Shown here piece by piece: positions 43,596 through 52,238 of a DNA stretch of 58,449 bases. Each line of letters starts with the position of its first letter. Positions within the stretch are counted from its first letter, which is position 1. Origin of the DNA: an uncultured Steroidobacter sp. (GTDB lineage: Bacteria; Pseudomonadota; Gammaproteobacteria; Steroidobacterales; Steroidobacteraceae); NCBI GenBank assembly GCA_946478975.1, contig CAMLEO010000006.1:1-58449 (forward strand), in the 5' to 3' direction. Made by a program: the position numbers and the translations under genes. The notes under the pieces are model-generated. The model was given only the letters and a program-made list of their open reading frames with translations. It did no database searches and had not been told where the DNA came from.

Positions 43596-45589
43596 GTCCC
43601 GACCGCGCCGCCGCCATCCTTGGTGATCGCGATCACGCTGGCGCGAGGCTGCGTGCCCGCCCCATCCGGCCAGTGGCTCTTCGGATTGGCGGTGTTGCCG
43701 CCCTCGCCCGGATGTTGAATGCTTAGAAACAAAGTCTCGCCGTCGGGCGAGAACTGGCAGCCGCACACTTCGCAGCCCACCGGCCCGCTCATGAACTGTT
43801 GCAAACGACCGCGCTCGGGGCCGGTCGTCGGGCACACCCAGCAGCCGTTGTTGCCGCCGCTGGGCTGCGCGCCATCGCTGACCATCCACAGATTGCCGGC
43901 GGGGTCGAAGCCGATGTTGTCCGGCGATCCGATCGGGCTCAGCTCCTTGCCATTCGCGTAGCCGGCAAAATAAACGCTGTCCGCTTTGAGCTGAGTCAAA
44001 TCGGTGACCAGGCGGCCGCCGGAGGGGTCGCCCGCGAGCAGGAACACTTCCCAGGAAAATTCCAGCGAGGTGTGATCGTCGTTGGCTTCGTGAATTTCGA
44101 TGATGTGTCCGAACGCATTCGGGCCGCGAGGGTTGGCCACGTTCGGCCCGGTATCGACCTCGCGACCGCCGTACGTCACGCTGCCCGACGCAACGGTGCG
44201 GCTCTCGTTGCGCGTGCAGGAGATGTAGATGCGGCCCGTCGTGGGATTCACCTCGACATCTTCGGGACGATCCATCGGCGTCGCGCCGAGCAGGTACGCC
44301 GCCATGCGCGCTTTGACGAGCACATCGGCTTGATCGCGAAAGCCCGCTGCCGCATTCAACGGTCCTTTGGGATCGAACACCAGCGGCAGCCATTGTCCTT
44401 TGCCGCTCGCATCGAACTTCGCGACGTGCAAAGTGCCCTGCTCCAGCAACTGACGATTCGCAGCGCGATTCTTGGCATCGAAGCGTCCGTTGGAAACAAA
44501 CTTGTAAACGTATTCGAACTTGTCGTCGTCGCCCATGTACACGGCGACACGTCCGTTGTGCGCGATTACCGGGCTCGCGCCTTCGTGAGCAAAGCGTCCT
44601 AACGCCGTGCGTTTGATCGGCGTACTGGCTGGATCGAGCGGATCGATCTCGACGATCCAGCCGTACCGGAACGGCTCGGTCGGGTTGGTCGCCAGGTCGA
44701 AACGCGCGTCGGCAACGTCCCAGTTGTACAGCGAGTGCGCCTTCCACATGCGAAAGCGGCGATGCGCATCGATGATGAACGGATCGACGTCGCCGCGAGC
44801 TTTGAGCTGGTCGAGGTTCGCGAAGTAGTCCTGAATGTTTTCTTCGGCGGCGAGATAGGTGCCCCAGGGCGTTTCGCCGCCCGCGCAGTTCGACATCGTG
44901 CCGAGCACGCGCGCACCGCTGGGATCATCTTTGGTCCGAAGCAAAGACGAACCGCGCGCCGGGCCGCCGATGTCGATCGGCGTGGTGGCAGTGATGCGCC
45001 GGTTGAAACGCGAGTTCTTGATGAACTGCCATCGGCCGCGTTCGCGGCGAATTTCGATCAGCGACACGCCTTGCGCCGCCTGCGCGACGGCGACGAGTTG
45101 CGGACGTTCCTTGATGTAGTCGCGAGTGGCGCTGCTGAATCCCGGATGCGCAGGAAACATCAGCCGATCGTCGGTGTACTCGTTGTTGACGCACAGTACG
45201 CCGTGATCGGGCCGGCCCGCGATGGGAAAGAAATGAATGGCATCGCAGTTCTGGCCGAACTGCTGACGCTGCCGCTCGGCGGCGCCAGGTTCGAACAAAA
45301 CTCCGCTGTCGAGCTTCGAGGCATCGAGATCGGGCACCGACGGCGACAGGCTCTGCCCCCAGCGAATCAGCACGTCGTAGCTGTAGCCCGGCGGCAGGAT
45401 CACCGCGTCGGCTTTGCTGGCTTGAATCGGCTTGAACCGCAGCGATGCGACCGGCTTGTCGGCGAGCACCGCTGGGCTCAGCAATGTCGAGGCGCTCAGC
45501 GCCACACCTGCTTCGAGCAGCGTGCGGCGACTGAGTCGTTGGGAGAGCAGCTCTTCGAAGGCAGGAGCGTCGGGCGTACGTTGCACCAT
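43592..45589 (-). CDS. phoX: PhoX-family alkaline phosphatase, Tat-exported
   Basis: A 665-residue calcium/iron phosphatase of the PhoX (DUF839) family, releasing phosphate from esters in the periplasm. Tat signal SRRTLLEAGVALSAS at about 20-34. Family marks: MSNCAGGETPWGTYLAAEEN (about 230-249), ARFDLATNPTEPFRYGWIVEIDP, DDKFEYVYKF, RPEDVEVNPTTGRIYI, and DNIGFDPAGNLWMVSDG. It lies 13 bp after an alpha/beta hydrolase gene on the same strand. I see no Pho box in front of that pair. Confidence 0.93.
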   Translation of the reverse strand: MVQRTPDAPAFEELLSQRLSRRTLLEAGVALSASTLLSPAVLADKPVASLRFKPIQASKADAVILPPGYSYDVLIRWGQSLSPSVPDLDASKLDSGVLFEPGAAERQRQQFGQNCDAIHFFPIAGRPDHGVLCVNNEYTDDRLMFPAHPGFSSATRDYIKERPQLVAVAQAAQGVSLIEIRRERGRWQFIKNSRFNRRITATTPIDIGGPARGSSLLRTKDDPSGARVLGTMSNCAGGETPWGTYLAAEENIQDYFANLDQLKARGDVDPFIIDAHRRFRMWKAHSLYNWDVADARFDLATNPTEPFRYGWIVEIDPLDPASTPIKRTALGRFAHEGASPVIAHNGRVAVYMGDDDKFEYVYKFVSNGRFDAKNRAANRQLLEQGTLHVAKFDASGKGQWLPLVFDPKGPLNAAAGFRDQADVLVKARMAAYLLGATPMDRPEDVEVNPTTGRIYISCTRNESRTVASGSVTYGGREVDTGPNVANPRGPNAFGHIIEIHEANDDHTSLEFSWEVFLLAGDPSGGRLVTDLTQLKADSVYFAGYANGKELSPIGSPDNIGFDPAGNLWMVSDGAQPSGGNNGCWVCPTTGPERGRLQQFMSGPVGCEVCGCQFSPDGETLFLSIQHPGEGGNTANPKSHWPDGAGTQPRASVIAITKDGGGAVGT

Positions 45590-45602
45590 GCGCCCTAGGA
45601 TA

Positions 45603-46964
45603 TTACAGGCCGCTGTGCTGGCGGAACCAAGTAATCTCCTGCTCGAAATAGCCCTGTTCGTAGCGCACCGGCTGGCGCTCGCCGTCCGGCTTCTGCTCGA
45701 AGCGCAGGATGCCGTGCTCGGCCTCGGGATAGATGAAATATTCGATCGGCTTGCCTGCGGCCTGCAGTTTCTTCAGCGCGTCCACACTCCACTGCGTCGG
45801 CGCGCTCGAATCTTTGCCGCCGAAGACCCAGAAGCTGGGCGTGTCGAGCTTCGCCAGGGTCTGCGCCGGATCGTACAGCCGATCGATGAACGTCACGTCC
45901 GAGCGGCCGTACTTCCACCACATATAGGGACGCGCGAGCCACAGCGGCATGTCGGTTTGCAGAATCATGCCGAACAGCGAGTCGCTGTGTTTCGCGGTGT
46001 CGTACCAGGGTTTGCTCTTGGCTGCTTCCGCGGCTTTCTCGAAATCGGCCCAGCGATTCTGGCCGCGGTCGAAAATGTCGCTCAAGATCGCCGCGATGCT
46101 GTCCATCTCGGCGATCTCTTTGTCGCCGAAGCCCTTCTGCTGGAACGCATACACATAGCCCCAGCGATCTTCGCCCAACACCGGGATGGCGACCCCGAAG
46201 CCGACGAACACGGTGCGAATGTTTCCATCCTTCAACGCGGCCAGCGGCGCGATCCAGCCGCCCTGGCTGAAGCCTGCGAGATGAATCTTGTCGCCGTCGA
46301 TTTCTTTGCGCGTGCGCAGATATTTGACGGCGGCGACCGCGTCGTCGGAGAGCACGTCGAAGTTCGCTGTGAACTCGCCTTCGGAACCGCCGGTGCCGCG
46401 TTTGTCGTAGGCGAATCCAGCGATGCCGTTGGCGGCGTCCATGTACGGATCGGAATATCGGTCCACGGCGCTGTAGTCTTCCGAGCCGTGCACGGGGATG
46501 ACGGCGGCGAACGGGCCGGCGCCTTCGGGCAGCACCAGCTTGCCTCGCAATGTGAGATTGCCGCTTTTGAATGTGACGATTTCTTCGTGCAGCGGCAGGC
46601 GGATGGCTTTGAGATCGACAGCTGTGTCCTGCGCGGTTCGATGCCAGCTCAAGCCAGCGATTTTTCCCTGCGCGTCGCGCTCGAAGTGCACGCGATTGGT
46701 GATGGGTTCGTGTTCGGCCCAGCCGTCGCCGCCTTCATAGGTTTCCGATTGTTTGTTGAGCCAGAGCGTGCCGGTTTCGCCGCTCATCTTTTTGAAACGC
46801 AGGCTCTCAGCGTCGCGGGGCGTGATCATCATCACTGTGCCGTCGTCGAATCGATAGGCGCCGGTGAAGCGCGTGTCGATGGGATGCTCGCGAGTCAGCG
46901 CATAGCGCGCCAGGCCGCCGATCAGCAGCAGCGCGACGATGGACAGCAGAATCTTTTTCTTCAT
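45603..46964 (-). CDS. Exported alpha/beta hydrolase
   Basis: A 453-residue serine hydrolase with a signal or anchor (about 1-22, KKKILLSIVALLLIGGLAR). A beta-rich N-terminal region precedes the hydrolase core with PVHGSEDYSAVDR (oxyanion), FAYDKRGTGGSEG, LAGFSQGGWIAPLAAL (nucleophile Ser), FGGKDSSAP (acid) and EAEHGILRFE (His). Probably an esterase or peptidase-like enzyme. ATG 46964 is used instead of a GTG three codons upstream. It is probably co-transcribed with phoX. Confidence 0.85.
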   Translation of the reverse strand: MKKKILLSIVALLLIGGLARYALTREHPIDTRFTGAYRFDDGTVMMITPRDAESLRFKKMSGETGTLWLNKQSETYEGGDGWAEHEPITNRVHFERDAQGKIAGLSWHRTAQDTAVDLKAIRLPLHEEIVTFKSGNLTLRGKLVLPEGAGPFAAVIPVHGSEDYSAVDRYSDPYMDAANGIAGFAYDKRGTGGSEGEFTANFDVLSDDAVAAVKYLRTRKEIDGDKIHLAGFSQGGWIAPLAALKDGNIRTVFVGFGVAIPVLGEDRWGYVYAFQQKGFGDKEIAEMDSIAAILSDIFDRGQNRWADFEKAAEAAKSKPWYDTAKHSDSLFGMILQTDMPLWLARPYMWWKYGRSDVTFIDRLYDPAQTLAKLDTPSFWVFGGKDSSAPTQWSVDALKKLQAAGKPIEYFIYPEAEHGILRFEQKPDGERQPVRYEQGYFEQEITWFRQHSGL

Positions 46965-47069
46965 TGCGTACAACCGTGTACGAGCCGCGGCGCAGCTCTC
47001 TTGTGCGGTTGGACGCGAGCGAAATGCGGAAGGTTGCTATGGGGTTCGAAGAGTCTCGCGGCTGCTTCG

Positions 47070-47408
47070 TTATGTTCCCTTCGGCGCCGTGACCATCATC
47101 CATTCCACGCCGGCCGGCGTGTCTCGTCCTGGCGGGGAATAGCGGAACGAGTTCACCCAGGCCGTCAGCGCCTGCTGCACGCACGTCGGACCCTCCGGCG
47201 CCTGAATGCGCCCCGTGCGCCCGTCGCTCAGCACCGAGAATTCCACGAAGAAACTGCCGCTTGCCCGGCAATCCGGCGCCAGCACCAGCGGCTGCGACTG
47301 GATCAACTGCAGCGCCGCCGCCGGCGCCGAAGTAGGTGTCGTCTGGCACCCGGCCAATGCCATGGCGCCGACAATCAGGAACAGCGCATAACGAGTCAGC
47401 TTACCCAC
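47070..47408 (-). CDS. Lipoprotein with TonB-C-like domain
   Basis: A 112-residue protein with a lipoprotein signal ending in lipobox LAGC (Cys-21) and a mature part of about 90 residues. SGSFFVEFSVLSDGRTGRIQ and CVQQALTAWVNSFRYSPP match the C-terminal domain of TonB. It lacks the membrane anchor and proline-rich spacer of TonB itself, so it is unlikely to be an energy transducer. Function unknown. Confidence 0.75.
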   Translation of the reverse strand: MGKLTRYALFLIVGAMALAGCQTTPTSAPAAALQLIQSQPLVLAPDCRASGSFFVEFSVLSDGRTGRIQAPEGPTCVQQALTAWVNSFRYSPPGRDTPAGVEWMMVTAPKGT

Positions 47409-47462
47409 GGGACCACCCTCGCCTGTTCGATGCCCCCAATGTGCTAGCTCATCGCTCGGCGG

Positions 47463-47774
47463 TCAAGCCGCCATGACTTCGCGCAGGACCTCCGGATGGC
47501 GGGCCACGATTTTCAACAACGTATCGGCTGCGCCGGACGGCTGCCTGCGGCCTTGCTCCCACTGCTGGAGCGTGCGAGGTGAGATCTGCAGTGCTGCCGC
47601 GAACTGGCTTTGGGACAGCCCACACTTCATGCGAGTGGCGATGATGTCGTTCGGAGCCACTTGATACCTGGCGCCGTTCTTACCCGCCTTTACGTCGCGA
47701 ATGGCCTGCAACAGTTCGCTGCCAATGTCGCGCTTCGCGTCCCGCGCCAGCAAATCTTTCTCACGACGTGGCAT
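47463..47774 (-). CDS. higA: XRE-family antitoxin whose toxin partner has decayed
   Basis: A 103-residue HTH protein of the HigA type. The XRE helix-turn-helix is in LSQSQFAAALQISPRTLQQWEQGRR (about 55-79). ATG 47774 overlaps the 3' end of the toxin remnant, as in intact toxin-antitoxin operons. The gene itself is intact. It presumably still binds its operator and may act as a stray regulator or antitoxin for related toxins, such as that at 48275. Confidence 0.82.
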   Translation of the reverse strand: MPRREKDLLARDAKRDIGSELLQAIRDVKAGKNGARYQVAPNDIIATRMKCGLSQSQFAAALQISPRTLQQWEQGRRQPSGAADTLLKIVARHPEVLREVMAA

Positions 47775-47890
47775 GACCCATCTCCTCCGCAATTTGCTTC
47801 AGCACGTGCGCGGGAATGTTGTCTCTCGCGCTCTTCGCAGTACTCCGGCCACAGTTTGGTGAACAGCGGGGACTCAATCACTGTGAGCAT
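47761..47890 (-). pseudogene. HigB/RelE-type toxin remnant with internal deletion
   Basis: The start MLTVIESPLFTKLWPEYCEE (frame from ATG 47890) matches the first 20 residues of RelE/HigB-type toxins, and in another frame the end SARDNIPAHVLKQIAEEM and HATS then TGA (47763-47761) matches the family C-terminus. The central 50-60 residues, including the catalytic core GG-x-RK-x-RW and the strand ending I-Y-x-x-K, are missing and the two parts are out of frame. The gene therefore cannot make a toxin. Confidence 0.82.
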
Positions 47891-48225
47891 GGCTTTTATA
47901 CTCCATTGGCGTATAGATCGCAATCCCTGACGGCGGCAAGCCGGCGCCAGTCAACCTGGATATAAAAACAGCACAGCTCAGGTGAGCAAGAACAAGCGAC
48001 TCATGGTTGCCGCGCGCACGCGCGCGCGAAACACGCGGCAGATGAAGCTCATCTTTAGTTAGGTGTTAGCGCGCAAGCCACTGCGCCCACCCCGGACCTG
48101 CGTACACCAAATGACGGCGCCAGATCGAGGGATTACGGGCGCGCTTTGTTAGAAATGACGCCTTTCTCGCGCCCTCCCCTCAGCTACCTTCGCTGCGAGG
48201 CACGTCACATGATTGGCGTGCGTCA
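47891..48225. other. Region between two toxin-antitoxin loci
   Basis: No convincing gene in this 335-bp stretch. It contains an alternating pyrimidine-purine run (GCGCGCACGCGCGCGCG, near 48014) that could adopt Z-form, and AGCGCGC/GCGCGCT arms around 48068 and 48147. GTTAGGTGTTAGC near 48059 recalls integron recombination sites but lacks a matching partner. Confidence 0.5.
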
Positions 48226-48254
48226 TTGACTCATGTACGTCACTGACATACTAT
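48226..48254 (+). promoter_or_regulatory. Promoter of the higBA operon
   Basis: TTGACT (48226-48231) and TACTAT (48249-48254) are spaced by 17 bp. The start would be near 48261, so the toxin start is ATG 48275, not the in-frame ATG at 48233. Overlapping the promoter is a near-repeat GTCATTGAC/GTCACTGAC (17-bp period), a possible autoregulatory site. Confidence 0.5.
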
Positions 48255-48274
48255 CCTACCTGGATCCGGAACCG

Positions 48275-48589
48275 ATGGTCTTCATTGAAACGCCGCTGTT
48301 CACCGCGGACGTGAAAGCATTGCTGCCGGATGATTCATACGCGAGGTTGCAGCGTGAGCTGATTGCGAGGCCTGATGCGGGGGATCTGATTCCCGGGACG
48401 GGAGGGCTGAGGAAGATTCGCTGGGGGTTGCCAGGGCAAGGCAAGCGCGGCGGGGCGCGGGTGATTTATTACTGGCGCGCGTCGAAGGCGCAGATCTGGT
48501 TGTTGGCCATCTACGGCAAAGGCGCAAAGAGCGATCTGTCAGCGAGAGACAAAGAGTTGATGCGGAAAATTGTGGAGCACTGGTCGTGA
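48275..48589 (+). CDS. higB: HigB/RelE-type toxin
   Basis: A 104-residue ribosome-dependent mRNA interferase-type toxin. Family features: MVFIETPLFTADVKALL start, DLIPGTGGLRKIRWG, GKRGGARVIYYW and IWLLAIYGKGAKSDLS, carrying the conserved basic and aromatic residues. ATG 48275 is chosen because an upstream in-frame ATG at 48233 falls in the promoter. The stop overlaps the antitoxin GTG start (48586-48589), so the two are coupled. Confidence 0.87.
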   Translation: MVFIETPLFTADVKALLPDDSYARLQRELIARPDAGDLIPGTGGLRKIRWGLPGQGKRGGARVIYYWRASKAQIWLLAIYGKGAKSDLSARDKELMRKIVEHWS

Positions 48590-48876
48590 GCAAGAAATTT
48601 TTCGAGAAGCTGCTCGAAAGCGTTGAGCAAGCGGACGAGATCATGCGCGGCACGCGCCCGCCTTCCCGTGTGTTCTACGTGGACAGCGCCGGGGTGCGAG
48701 AAATCCGCGCGCTGACGCAGCTGAGTCAGCCGAAGTTTGCGAAGCTGTTGCAGGTGGACGTGGGCACGCTGCGCAATTGGGAACAAGGGCGCAGGGAGCC
48801 GACCGGGCCGGCGAAGGCGCTGTTGAGGGCGATCAAGAACAATCCGCAGGCGGTGCTCAAGGCCCTCGCCGAGTAG
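48586..48876 (+). CDS. higA: HigA-type HTH antitoxin
   Basis: A 96-residue XRE-family antitoxin. HTH in LTQLSQPKFAKLLQVDVGTLRNWEQGRREP (about 42-71). The GTG start overlaps the toxin stop. It probably represses the operon together with the toxin. The toxin-first gene order is that of HigBA. A stem-loop overlaps its last codons and may end the transcript. Confidence 0.88.
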   Translation: MSKKFFEKLLESVEQADEIMRGTRPPSRVFYVDSAGVREIRALTQLSQPKFAKLLQVDVGTLRNWEQGRREPTGPAKALLRAIKNNPQAVLKALAE

Positions 48877-48885
48877 CGAGGGCCT
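48860..48885. terminator. GC-rich hairpin at the end of higA (possible terminator)
   Basis: AGGCCCTCG (48860-48868) and CGAGGGCCT (48877-48885) form a 9-bp stem around an 8-nt loop containing the higA stop. It is followed on the plus strand by CAAAAAAAG rather than T residues, so it is not a canonical intrinsic terminator in either direction. It lies between convergent higA and cysK. Confidence 0.4.
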
Positions 48886-48906
48886 CAAAAAAAGATCAAA
48901 CAAAGC

Positions 48907-49971
48907 TCACGCGGTGGCGAGCTTGCGTTCTTTCACCCCTTCGGCGAACACGCTCTGGCCAACTTGCGGAGCAAGCCCGGCAGCGTCGAGCAGGCCCTTC
49001 TCGGCGAGCCACTTGCGATTGAACAAGCGCGATTGATACTTCGCGCCGTTGTCACAAAGCACGGTGACGATGGTGTGGCCGGGGCCGAGTTGTTTGGCGA
49101 TCTGCACGGCAGCGGCAACGTTCACACCACTGGTGCTGCCCAGGAACAAACCCTCATCGCGCAGCAGCTGATAAACAGTCCGCACGCATTCCACGTCAGT
49201 GATGTGCAGAGCATTGTCGATCGGCGAGCCTTCCAGGTTCGCGGTAACGCGGCCGATGCCGATGCCTTCGGTGATTGAGCCGGGGCCGGTGGCCTTGAGC
49301 TCACCGTGGCGCAGCCAGTGATACAACGAGCTGCCCTGCGGATCCGCCAGTGTCACCAGAATCTTGGGATTCTGCTTCTTCAAGTAACGCGAGATCCCGC
49401 CAAGCGTACCGCCCGTGCCGGTCGCCGCGACGAACGCGTCGATCTTGCCGCCGGTTTGTTCCCAAATCTCCGGGCCGGTGGTCTGCTCGTGCGCGTCGCG
49501 GTTCGCGGTGTTGTCGAACTGGTTCGCCCAGATCGCATCGGGAATCTCGCCGGCCAGCCGACCGGCGATCTTCTGATAATGATTCGGATCGCTGTAAGGA
49601 ACGGTCTTCACGCGCAGCACTTCGGCGCCGAGCGTTTCGATCATTTGATACTTTTCGTTGGACTGGTTGTCCGGCATCACGATGATGCAGCGATAACCAC
49701 GCGTGTTGCACACGTGCGCGAGACCGATGCCCGTGTTGCCGGCAGTGCCTTCGACAACCGTGCCGCCCGGCTTCAACTTGCCGCTGCGCTCCGCCGCCTC
49801 GACGATGGCGCGCGCGGCGCGATCTTTCACCGAGCCGCCGGGGTTCATGAACTCGGCCTTGCCGAGAATTTCACAACCGGTGAGCGCGCTGAACCGGTTC
49901 AGACGGATCAGCGGCGTGTTGCCGATGGCATCGGCGAAGCCTTGACGGATGGGAGCAGTCTGGACGCTCAT
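48907..49971 (-). CDS. cysK: Cysteine synthase (O-acetylserine sulfhydrylase)
   Basis: A 354-residue PLP enzyme that makes cysteine from O-acetylserine and sulfide. PLP lysine is Lys-49 in MNPGGSVKDR, the substrate loop EGTAGNTGIGLA (about 74-85), and the phosphate-binding GTGGTLGG loop. The chain is longer than CysK of E. coli (323 residues). The ATG overlaps the stop of cysG by four bases. Operon order cysH-cysG-cysK. Confidence 0.93.
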   Translation of the reverse strand: MSVQTAPIRQGFADAIGNTPLIRLNRFSALTGCEILGKAEFMNPGGSVKDRAARAIVEAAERSGKLKPGGTVVEGTAGNTGIGLAHVCNTRGYRCIIVMPDNQSNEKYQMIETLGAEVLRVKTVPYSDPNHYQKIAGRLAGEIPDAIWANQFDNTANRDAHEQTTGPEIWEQTGGKIDAFVAATGTGGTLGGISRYLKKQNPKILVTLADPQGSSLYHWLRHGELKATGPGSITEGIGIGRVTANLEGSPIDNALHITDVECVRTVYQLLRDEGLFLGSTSGVNVAAAVQIAKQLGPGHTIVTVLCDNGAKYQSRLFNRKWLAEKGLLDAAGLAPQVGQSVFAEGVKERKLATA

Positions 49972-51413
49972 GCGGAGAGCCTTCCTTCGTTATCGGACGC
50001 GGGGGCCTGCAACGACTGCGTGTTGAACCAATGCAGCACATCGTGCAGGCGGGTGACTTCGCCAACGATCAATAGAGCGGGCGATTCGACCTTGGCATCG
50101 GCGACCTTCTGCGCCAGATCAGCCAAGCTCGCGGTGATGACGCGCTGAGTAGAGCGCGTTCCTTGTTCGATGATGGCGGCGGCGCGAGTCTCGGGAACGC
50201 CGTGCTCACGCAAGCGAGCAACGATCGTTTCGAGCTGGTTGAGCCCCATGTAAAACACAACCGTGTGACCCGGGCGCGAGAGCGCGGACCAATCAACGTT
50301 GTCCGCCTCGCCTTTGCAATGACCGGTGACAAACGTGAGCGCCTGAGCGTGATCACGATGCGTCAACGGAATGCCGGCGTAAGCGGCGGAACCCACCGCA
50401 GCGGTGATGCCCGGAACAACTTCGAACCGAATGCCTTCAGCCGCGAGTGCTTCCAGCTCTTCGCCGCCGCGGCCAAAAATGAAAGGATCGCCGCCTTTGA
50501 GACGGCAAACGCGCTTGCCTTCTTTCGCGAGCTTCACGAGCAGCGCGTTGATCTCTTTTTGAGAAACATGAGCCTTGCCCGCGGCCTTGCCGACGTTGAT
50601 GCGCTCGGCATCGCGACGCGCGAGATCCAGCACTTCGGCGGACACCAGGCGGTCGTAAAGAACCACATCGGCATTCTGAAGCGCACGCAACGCGCGCAGC
50701 GTCAGCAATCCAGGATCACCGGGGCCGGCGCCGACCAGCGCCACTTCGCCTGCAAACTTCGACTGCTTGGCGAAGCGAGTGAGCGAGGTGCCGATGCGTT
50801 CGAGAATGCCCTCGCCGGCCGCATCTTCACGGCCCGACAGCACATCGGACGCGATGCCGCCGTCGAAAAAGTTTTCCCAGAAGCGTCGACGGGTGCCGGC
50901 ATCTTCCAGCTTCGCTTTCACCGTCGGGCGCAACCGACCCGCGAGCTTCGCGAGCTCGCCCAAACGTTGAGGCAGGAAAGATTCCAGCTTCTCACGCAAC
51001 CGACGCGTCAGCACCGGCGCATCGCCGCTGCTGCCCACAGCAACCACCACCGGCGAGCGATCGATGATCGCCGGCATGATGAACCGCGACAGCTCGCGAT
51101 CGTCGACGACGTTCACGGGAATGTTTCGGCGCTCGGCTTGATGTGCAACCCACGCGTTCACGGACTGCTTGTCCGTCGCCGCGATCGCGAGGCGCATGCC
51201 GTCGAGGTGCTCGGGACGAAACTCGTCAGCGACATATGCAAGCGTGCCGGCCGCGGCTTTCTCAGCCAGCGAAGCAATCAGCTCCGGCGACACGACGGTG
51301 ACGCGAGCGCCGGTGCGCAGTAACAGATCGATCTTGCGCGCGGCGATCTCGCCGCCGCCGACGACCAGCACCGGCTCGTTCACCAGCCGCAGAAATATCG
51401 GGAAGTAGTCCAT
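49968..51413 (-). CDS. cysG: Siroheme synthase (bifunctional CysG)
   Basis: A 481-residue fusion enzyme making siroheme for sulfite and nitrite reductases. N-terminal precorrin-2 dehydrogenase/ferrochelatase: VLVVGGGEIAARKI (about 15-28). C-terminal uroporphyrin-III C-methyltransferase: VALVGAGPGDPGLLTLRA, VCRLKGGDPFIFGRGGEE and VVPGITAAVGSAAYAGIPLTHRD. ATG 51413 gives the standard MDYFPIFLRLVNEPVLVVGG start. It shares a four-base overlap with cysK and follows cysH by about 26 bp. Confidence 0.95.
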   Translation of the reverse strand: MDYFPIFLRLVNEPVLVVGGGEIAARKIDLLLRTGARVTVVSPELIASLAEKAAAGTLAYVADEFRPEHLDGMRLAIAATDKQSVNAWVAHQAERRNIPVNVVDDRELSRFIMPAIIDRSPVVVAVGSSGDAPVLTRRLREKLESFLPQRLGELAKLAGRLRPTVKAKLEDAGTRRRFWENFFDGGIASDVLSGREDAAGEGILERIGTSLTRFAKQSKFAGEVALVGAGPGDPGLLTLRALRALQNADVVLYDRLVSAEVLDLARRDAERINVGKAAGKAHVSQKEINALLVKLAKEGKRVCRLKGGDPFIFGRGGEELEALAAEGIRFEVVPGITAAVGSAAYAGIPLTHRDHAQALTFVTGHCKGEADNVDWSALSRPGHTVVFYMGLNQLETIVARLREHGVPETRAAAIIEQGTRSTQRVITASLADLAQKVADAKVESPALLIVGEVTRLHDVLHWFNTQSLQAPASDNEGRLSA

Positions 51414-51439
51414 GCTTCGGCGCTCCTCGCGCCGGTGCG

Positions 51440-52198
51440 TTATTGGGCGACCGCGCGACGCGGCTCGACCTTGAGCGGAATCACTCGACGGCGCGGCTGC
51501 AGACCGCACTCGCGAGACTCGGGGTTCTCCCACCACCACCGGCCCGAGCGCGGATCGGCACCCGGCTCGACCGCACGCGTGCAGGGCGCACAGCCGATGC
51601 TGGGATAGCCTTTGTCGTGCAGGGGGTTGTAAGGGAGGTTACGAGCCTTGATGTACGCCCACACGTCGGCCTCTGTCCAGTCGAGCATCGGGCTCACTTT
51701 CCACAGGCCGTAGCGATCGTCCCAGGCCAGCGGCTCGCCCAGCGCGCGCTCGGCGGACTGCTCGCGGCGGACGCCGGTCACCCAGGCCTTGTGGCCGGCG
51801 ATGGCGCGCTTGAACGGCTCGATCTTGCGGATGCCGCAGCAGGACTGGCGCTCGTCGACGCCGAGATAGAATCCGTTGATGCCATTGTCACGCACGTACT
51901 GTTGAATGGCTTCGGCCTGCGGCGAGAACACCTGGATGCGGCGCTGATAGCGGCGCTCCAGGCGGTCCAGCAGCGACAGGGTCTCATCGTGCAAGCGGCC
52001 GGTGTCGAGCGTGAACATCTCGATTTCCGGCGCGTAGGTGCTGATGATGTCGGTCAACACCATGGCTTCGGCGCCGAGGCTGTTGGAGTACACCACGTCC
52101 TGGTGCTCACGGACGGCTCGCTCCAGCAACGCACGCGTACCCTCGAGGAGGGTTTGCAGGCGGGGCGAGAGTGCTTGCTCTGTAGACGAGGGAGTCAT
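51440..52198 (-). CDS. cysH: Assimilatory adenylyl-sulfate (APS) reductase
   Basis: A 252-residue thioredoxin-dependent reductase converting APS to sulfite. Four cysteines bind the [4Fe-4S] cluster: Cys-120 and 121 in QSCCGIRK, and Cys-203 and 206 in IGCAPC. This marks it as the APS type rather than the clusterless PAPS reductase of E. coli. The catalytic Cys-231 is in RECGL, followed by Gln where His is usual. It is divergent from cysB. Confidence 0.93.
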   Translation of the reverse strand: MTPSSTEQALSPRLQTLLEGTRALLERAVREHQDVVYSNSLGAEAMVLTDIISTYAPEIEMFTLDTGRLHDETLSLLDRLERRYQRRIQVFSPQAEAIQQYVRDNGINGFYLGVDERQSCCGIRKIEPFKRAIAGHKAWVTGVRREQSAERALGEPLAWDDRYGLWKVSPMLDWTEADVWAYIKARNLPYNPLHDKGYPSIGCAPCTRAVEPGADPRSGRWWWENPESRECGLQPRRRVIPLKVEPRRAVAQ

Positions 52199-52238
52199 GA
52201 TCGGTCCTTATTCCGTGGCATGCACTCTAGCTAACCGC

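Noticed and set aside
45432..47447. A 671-codon open frame on the plus strand
   Set aside because: Antisense to phoX, the exported hydrolase and the TonB-C-like lipoprotein; codon composition mirrors those genes.
48055..48160. GTTAGGTGTTAGC and TTTGTTAGAAAT resembling integron attC ends
   Set aside because: Both ends carry GTTAG in the same direction; a true attC needs an inverted AAC partner. No integrase or cassette array is present.
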